DNA from: Lepeophtheirus salmonis
Lineage: Eukaryota; Arthropoda; Copepoda; Siphonostomatoida; Caligidae
Reading direction: 5' to 3'
Assembly: GCF_016086655.4 (NCBI RefSeq)
Contig: NC_052134.2
Coordinates: forward strand, 10,416,001-10,480,000
DNA: 64,000 bases
Under the pieces are notes generated by a model. That model searched no databases. It saw only the letters and a program-made list of their open reading frames with translations, and was not told where the DNA came from. The translations under genes and the position numbers were made by a program. Of the stretch, positions 29,501-38,500 are shown in pieces; within the stretch, counting starts at the first letter, position 1, and each line of letters begins with the position of its first letter.

Positions 29501-32500
29501 CTTTGAGTCAAATTTAAGATCGACTTTACAGTAATTCTGGACAGTTATTATTGCCAGATACGGAGTGGAATTTGTGTTTATTTCCTTGCTATAACAGCTG
29601 ATCTAATAAAACGTACTGACAGCTAAGCTGCTCTCCTCCCAAACATTCTCTTCAAATTGTCCAGCTATCCATGTCTCTGCAGGGGGTGGCTGGAGAGGCT
29701 GTAGCCCCCCCCCTCCCGTAAAAAAAAAGAATTTTTGCATTTTAATAGTAAATTTAATTTAATTATTTTAATTCTTAACAAAAGATATAATTTTTCAATT
29801 TTTGGTCAAAAAAAAATTATTTTCAATAAATAGCTATGAATTTATCAAATTTTTCCCACAAAAATTTAAAATTCGAAATTTAATTTTTGAAGTTGAGAAT
29901 AGAAACACTCAAACCCACATATTTGAAAATAATTTTTTAAAACATAATAACTTGCTCAGTTGCACGTTGTTTGCCAAATAGTTGAGAGTATCTCCCATTA
30001 CAATTTTGCATAATTTTGTAGAATTTTCTATTGAGTATCGTTTAGATTTTCTTTAAAATAACTTGAATTTTCAAATACATGTTTTAGATGTAAACTTGGA
30101 CATAAGTGTTCATAAATGTATAACAAGTTCAAAAATTTTGAATTTGAGTAAGAAAGGCGTTGAAAAAACTTTTTTATAGTTTGATAAATAACACCATGCA
30201 ATGCCGAATTCATCCGCTAGTTGTAATGAATCGGTCCTTATCTATTTGGCAAAGTACAGTTTTAGGATATATTGTTATATGTTTAATGAACATTGCACAT
30301 TATAATATAATCCAAAACAAACCTTATATATTTTTACTTAGTTATATAACTTAGTTCATTATATAACGGAATAATTTAAGAAAGGAAAAGCACCCTCGTC
30401 CCTCAATGACGTCAAGAGTAGTGTTGTGTCGGTCCTTATTTATTCGCTCCATTCCAGTCTTAGGACCAGTCCTATCGACCCTCACAACCGTCCGCCTTCG
30501 GGACTGGTCCTTGGGACTTAACTTCGGGTCCTTTGAATTTTTCATAAAAATATCGATTTGTTAAGCCAAATAAGATATATTTATTATGCAATATGATTAT
30601 TGCTCATATATTAATATAAAAGATATTATTTTTCATTATAATATGAACATATAATGTTGTTTCTTGGTTATACAATTTATCATTATATAAGGAAATAATT
30701 AGAAGGAGGAAAAACACCCTCAATGATGTCCAGAGGGATCGATTTTAACTTCTTAAAGGACCGACAAGTGGGACTGGACTAGAGTGTACCGCGGTCCTCG
30801 GTCCTAAATAAGGACTAACACAACACTAGTGAAGAGTAGTCTTGTCTCACTCCATATTTATTCGGTCCAAATCAATCATATTACTACTACCATTCCTCAA
30901 CTGTCGTCCTTGAAATTTTTCATAAACATATTAAGACAAAGTATGATGTATGAGATATGTCATAAAAGCATTGCAAATATTCATTTTTTTAATGATGCAA
31001 TATAAAACGACAATATTATATTTTTTCATTTATATATAATTTATTATGTTATATGACCGAATAATAAAGTAAGGGGGAAAACTCATAATGACGTCACGAG
31101 ATATCGATTTTACCTTCTTTAAGGACCGAATAGTGACTCGAAACATTAAGACCGTCATTTTTTCGGATTGAGAAAAAAAGTCGAGTGAAGTCATCAAGGA
31201 CCGAACTTTATAATTTTAGAACTGAACTTTACTATGAGACAGGTCAAACGCGAAGTTGGGCCAAATTAGTTAAAATTAAATTGGTCTTAGTGTTTTCTAT
31301 AATTTCCAAACGGAAATCAAACGTAAGTTGTAGTGAGCCAATTATTTCCGGCATTGAAATTACTATTCGATCATTGTTGGAGATAGTTCAAGGCTTACCA
31401 ACAAGAGCTTTTACCTTCTTTAAGGAACAAGAATTGGAACTAAACGGCGGTACTAAATAAGTACCAACACAATACCATCCTGCCAATGTACCTATATAAT
31501 AATTACTATTGACGTTTTTATGCCGTTTTGTAATGGTAAATGAATGTATTAGTTGAAGAGAACAAACAAGAAAACAAAAAACAGAAACCATTTTCTTTTA
31601 GGTCACATAATATTCTATAGTATGTAAATATAGATTAGAAAGCAACCAATAATAATATATTAAACTCCTTAAGCGTCATAAATGAAAGGGAAGAAGCTAA
31701 AACCTCATGGATCATCATTTATTTTTATTCATAATATAATCAACAAAAATCGATCTAACAACTCTATGACGTCAAACAATTGAGCGGATATTACAATACA
31801 TATTTACACAATGGAGGATTTTTTGGTTATACAAAAGGTGTGGAAAAAAGTCATTTTACTTCATGTCCAAGCTGAGTCTCTAATCTTTGCTCACAAGTCA
31901 AAATCCTTGAAATATTTTTTCAAGCTTCAGATTTTTTTAAAGTTCATTTCAAGTCCATAATTGTAATATCTTAAGGTACAATGTGTTAAGGTTTTTTTTT
32001 TTTTTTTTTGGAGTTCAGTATAAAATAGTGTTTGAGTTCATTCGGAGTCGCAAAAATGGTGCCATTGCTTTTCTCCCCACTTTTGCATAATTTTTATAGA
32101 TATCACTATAAAAAAATCCCTTTATTTAAAAAAAAATTAAATGGCATCATTTTAGAGAGAAGAAAATCAATTTCCATTTTTTTCGTTTAAATTTAGTCTC
32201 TTCTGAAAAATTTTAACTCTAAAACTTAAAAAAAAGTTTTTAGTATGTTCTAAATTTTTTTTTTTTTTTGTAAAAATACAAAAGACAAAAGAATTGCAGT
32301 CAAAATTGTCAAAAAATACAACGGGACAACCCTTTCCCACCGAGAAAACAACCTACGACTGATGACATCACCATTATATAATTGGCCTCTTACAGTTGAA
32401 AATACATTCCAATTTTCTATAAATATCTATGAATTTTTGAAATTTTTTTACTAAATAATGAACTACTTGAAATTTAATTTATGAAATTTTTTTTTACAAA

Positions 32501-35500
32501 AAAATTAAATTTTGTTGATTTTTTTGCTTGTTCTATGACTCCAAATGTTTATTTTGATAAAAATCGTAATAATATTATACACAAGACTACTTTCTCTTAA
32601 TTGAAATTCTCTGGTGTGAAGTCAGTGAAAGGATACCAGTGTTATTATCAATTGAATTTTGTCCGGATTTATCTATGCAACCGTTTTATAATTAAATGTA
32701 AATGTAATCAGGAAAAGGAATTTATATATAGCTACACCATTCCAAAAATATGCATTACAAATATTAAAAATACTCTTTATGGTATATACAAGGATATTTG
32801 ATAACCTTGAGCAATATTGAACTATTTTTCTAAGAAATTTATTTTATATTTCTTTCTTTACTTCATAAACAGTTTCCCTCATTATTCCTTGTTCATATAT
32901 GTAAACATTTGTTTTTGGCACTCCACAAAAAAGTAATTTCTATTACTTTAGACACTTGTAATAAAATTTAGGAGTAATCTCTGATACTAATTTCATTCGA
33001 TTTGGAAGTCAGTAAACTGGTTCTGACCCTTTGATTATCCGAAGTATTTCGTTGGATTATAACTTTTTTTTCTTCAAAATGAAAAAAAAGGATTATACTC
33101 TTATGTATTACTTGAGAAAAGGAACTTTAATGAAACTTTTGACATTCAACATTCAATCCTCTGAAATTCAGCAGCATAACTTTAATATTGAAACTTCTGA
33201 ATTCATTTACAAAAAAGAATGTCGTTCAGAAAAAAATATCAAATGACTATATAGAGTTAAAAACTGATAGCCCATTTGATATCTTTAAGTAACTTAAAAC
33301 TGTACTTTATGAACTTAAAATGTTATATAACTATTTATTTAACCATAAAAAGGATTTAATGTACACGACTTTGGCGAGTTTCTTCTTTCCAGAATGAAAG
33401 AATAATAATAAGATTTAGAGAAATTACTTTAAATCAATGTAATGGCTGATGACCAACTTAGTCTCTTGGGTACACACTAAAAAAAACACAAAATACATAA
33501 AAAATGCCTGGGAGAGAAAACTCATTTTTACATAACAGCGTTTATATTTTATTTAAATATTAACATAAACTGAAAATCCACATGAGTTATGAGGCACATA
33601 AGAGACTAAGAACAAACTGAAACATGGATTTTATTATACGCTCATCCCTACAATAATTCATTAATACGACTACATTATGTGATATATATCAGGGATCACT
33701 ATATACAGTGCACCCTCTATAAAAGTTCGATGCTATATACACAAACCTGGAATATTTTATTAATAGGACTACATTACTATTTCTTATATCCAAATATGTT
33801 TATGAAATATATCAGGGATTACTGTATAGTGATATCTTCACTTTGTGCCTGTTTCCCATTCAGACAGACAAACGTTGCTTTATTGAAATGGGCATTGCTT
33901 TAGAAAACAATTTATAGAGAGTTATTCATTCTTTATACACAAAGAAAACTTTTGAAGTTTATTTCTCGAGTATTTATAAGAAAACAGATATTAAAAAAAA
34001 AAATCAATAATAATCGATATCGTTAGTTATGTAAAATCTTTGATATCAACCTGTATCGAACTTTGAATCTTAGTAAAAGTAAAAATCTTGATTAATGAAT
34101 AATATAGAAGATCTCTTTATAATATTAATGAAAAAACACAATATGAGTTGAGAAAATCATTTTTCATTAACAAAGAGCCTACTTATATGATCGATGCATT
34201 AAAAGAAACTTTATCTTTTGTCATTCTGCTCCACACATGTAATTAATAATAATTAATTAATCAATCTTTGTGCCATTATACATAACATGTATAATGGATA
34301 TTATACTAGATGTATACCGAGTGGTCCATTTAAATTTGAACACTTACAAATTCAATATTTCATGCAGTTTAAGTATTCAAATTAATTCATATTTCGTTAT
34401 ATTAAAACATAAACAATTAGTTACAAGAAAAAACAAATATGAGCTCTCTAGCTTACGTACAAGTCGAAAAAATGATATTTGAACATGATCGACGAATTTC
34501 CATTCGCGCAATCCAAATAGTAAGGCGTCTCCAGTACCACCGTCACCGTCGTCATCAAGTCGAAACGTTGGCAAGGAAGAAGGAATCTGTCAAAAAAGCC
34601 AAATTGATCTAAGGAATAGCTAAAAAAAAATAGCCCTGGCCAATCTCCTCTATTCCATGAGCGGCCATACAAGAGATCTTGGGATTTTGCACCAAACTGT
34701 CCATAGAGCTATTCAAAAAGTCGGTGGAAAGATCCTTATGAGGGTGGGGGCCAATTTTAACATTATCCATGAAATAAACCCTTCTCATCCTTTGCAAAAC
34801 TCTTTTGAACCCTTTTTTGCTCTTTTGCGTCCATCCATCCTCTATAGCCCTGATACCAACCCTCTCGAAGGCCTGCAGTGTCTGTCATCCAAACACCAAG
34901 GCCCTTAAAGCCACTGTCAGCCAGTACTGGGACGCCATTAAAAATGACTACACCTGCAGTGGGTGTAAATACACCCCCACTGCCAGAAAGACATCATTGC
35001 CGCTAAGGGCAGTTTCATTATTGATTAAGAGAGCTCAGACACACATTTATTAATAGTATTAATTTTTTTGAAATTATATTTTTACTTAATAAATTATATC
35101 TGGTTGAAGTTTAAAATTCCAAGTGTTCAGATTTTAATGGATCCCTCGGTATGTAGAAATGTAACTACGAGGGTGGTCTGAAAGGTTTCAGACTTCAACA
35201 TGAAGATGGCAGCACTCGTAAAAAAAAGCTAGTCATATCTATAAAGTATCTGTTCATGGTCACTCACCAAAAGTTTCAGCCACTTTGTACGCGTAATTGT
35301 GATGCACAGTCGTTTGAGTGAGTTGAAAGGAGTGTTTTTGAGGAAAAAAAATCTGATTTTTTTTTATAATTTCCAATATAGCTCCTTGTAAATATACACA
35401 AATTCTCCCAGCGAAGTTACAGACGAGACGGGTCATCCCTGGGAGAAGTGTAGTGAGTTACAGAAGACTTTATTGATATATTAAAATAAAAATTATGAAT

Positions 35501-38500
35501 TTTTTTATAAAAACACTAAAGTCCACCAGTCCAAAGCGACAATAGGACTAGTTCTAAGACTAGGGTGGGCCAAATTAATGAGGAGTGAGACACACCTGCC
35601 TCAGTACCCAATATTATAGCCGCACGAGTCATGGTATCTCTATTTTTTTTTTTTTTCAACCTTTCACTCTACTCAGCTGTGGCCTCTACTGCTCGTGCCA
35701 CTCCATTCCAGATCCGGTTAGCTTCCCTCCTAGAAGTTTATAAGATAAGCATATATGAGGATACAATGGTTTACAGTCACTAAACCTTTTAAATTAAAAC
35801 AGTGTTATTACTAATAATAACAAATCAAAATCTAATTGAATGTGCATAGTTTTTATACCAGCAAAGCAAATTTTAACTTTAAAAGTTGTTCTAAAGTGGA
35901 GATATATCTGCATACAAGCAAATAGACGTGAGTGGCATATGATGTAGAATACAACTTTTTAATCTAAGAAATAAACGAAATATCAGAGGCGTTTTGTATG
36001 TAGCTTCGAGTGTGTTTAGCTAAGGCTCAGCCAGATACCTCTCTAGAAACTAAAGTACTCCATGGCTCATCAGTCATAATTAAAGAATGGATCCATTTAA
36101 AGAAAAATAAGGATTATAAAAGAAAAAACGGTTGAGCGTGTTCTCTTTGTTCTTTTTAGTAGATTATTTTATCCGTCATGGGTATGCTAAGATCTCTCTC
36201 TAAAAGAAGAATTCTCGCCTATCTTTGGTGAAAATATGTATCTTTGGAAATATAATTATAATATTTTACTTGTACTAATGTCATTTATAATGTAGAGGGT
36301 TCTCTTCTCTATAACTTAGTAATTCATTTTATCTCCCTAAATCATACACAAGGCAGCTGATATTAATAAGGGTCTTAATTTAGATGTACTGTATTTCTTG
36401 CTCCCGCCTTTTCCTCACGGAGTTATCTTCAATGTATATTATTATGGCAAAGTTTGTAGGTTTGACGTTGTCGCTAGTGAATTAATAAAAGAGTTCCTTC
36501 CTGGTATTGGACTATTGATTCCTTTTCCTCTAACAAATCCTTTCTATTTAATAGTTATTATACAGGCTTTATACCACTTTAATCATATGTATATACAAGT
36601 ATCTACACTATAATATAAGTGTAATTACTTTTTTTAATTAATCATAACGTTTTATATCTAATTTGTATTTCCACCAGATCCGTATGTTAAAATATATTTG
36701 CTGCATAACGATCAAAGGATCGCCAAAAAGAAGACAATTGTCAAGAAACGAACTTTAAATCCTGTTTTTAACCAGAATTTTGCATTTGAGCTACCAACCT
36801 TTGATGAGGGAGAGCATGGTGGTATTAAGAACATTAGTTTGGAGTTCCTACTCCTGGATTGGGATCGAGTAACTAAAAATGAGGTAAGTGTTTCTATGCC
36901 ATCTCAATTTAAAAATATAATATTACTTTTACCAGGGGCATCCGTGGGGGGGATTTAATATGTGAACTTAATTTTTCAATTTTTTTCCCCAAAAATTTAA
37001 TTTCAAACACCAAGCACGCCAAAAAATATATATATATAATCCTGCTTACTTGGATTATAATAAAATGGAAAATAAAATATTTGACTTGGACATTGAGCAG
37101 AAAATGATCGCCTTTTGTGGTAATTATTCATTTTTAAGTTTATGAACAAATGGGAAATAATTGAATGATTAATGGAAATTATCTTCGAACGACGTAGTGT
37201 ACATTTCTTCACTCCATTTTTATTGATCCTCCAAAAAGACATATCTTACCCCAAGACAAATGCTAAAAAAAAAGTGACGAAACGTCGACCACATCATCAA
37301 TTCTTGGACTAATTTAATTGGCTACCATAATACTTTTTTGTAGAGTAGGAACTCTGAGGATAATATCTATTGCTTTACTGATAAATGCCATGAATTCACA
37401 AAGTGCAAAGAAAAAAGTCAATTAAATTGGGGTAAAAATTGATTACTTGATTCTTGTTTCATTTTTGAAAAAAAAAAAAAAATTAACGAATGAGCGCATT
37501 GAATGAATAGAAAAAGTGTATACAGATTCAAGTCTGTAATACAAGGTACACCCAATGTTAATAGAAATACAAAGTTAGCCCATCATGTAATGAGGATTTC
37601 TAGAATTTTCAATTTGATGTATCATACCGATTGTTAGGCAAGACACACATGTTTTGACGTCATGGAGAATAACAGTGGTATTCTCACACACATCCAGGAG
37701 GGCGATATATAGCTACTCTTCGTAACATTTATAATCTATGGTGTTACTATTAACAAGCGTGGTGGAAATCAAACATCAGTCGGAAAAGCGTTATGGTATA
37801 ACCTTGTATTTCTATTAATCTTGGGGTACACAAATATAACTTCCTCTATTATAATACATGGTTATCTGGTTATAGAAGTACTAGGGGGGATACGTGGTTT
37901 CATTCTAAGGGCGAGTGCTCAATGTTTTCTAGGAAATACAGTCAATTACTATCATGCGTTGGATTATTGAGGAACGTGTACTTATAGCATAAAATAAATA
38001 TTTCCAAAAAATGATTTGATTGAAATAATATTTAAATAATTAAACTAATTGGAATTTAGCTTTTAAGTTTTTATTGGTACGATTTTTGAAAATCCATTAA
38101 TTGCTTCAATTTTTTAATATTCATAAACAATTTTTTCAATTTATTTGTATAATTTGAAGAATTAGTAATATCAAATTTAGTGTAAGAAATATAATTTTGT
38201 GGTTTGTCTAAAACGGGTATGGAAACCGGATTTATCTCAGAAAACCCAACGTTTTTACTATTTCTGCGAAATCCCCATTCACAAATCATGTAAAATACCA
38301 ATCTTCTACAATTATAAAATAAAATATGTTTTATATTAAATTTTACATCGTTTTGTAAAAGATAATTATCCTTCTAAAAACTCTAAATGAAAATTTATTT
38401 AAAGAGAAAACAAAAAAATTAAAATACTGAAGTTCAGTTTATGGACAATGGAGGCGCCACCAATTTGATAGGATTTTCAAAACTATGTAGAAGAAAACTT

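Noticed and set aside
31185..31460. 91-codon open frame on the + strand
   Set aside because: It lies wholly within an R2 repeat copy, and part of it recurs inverted at 50230-50300 without the frame.
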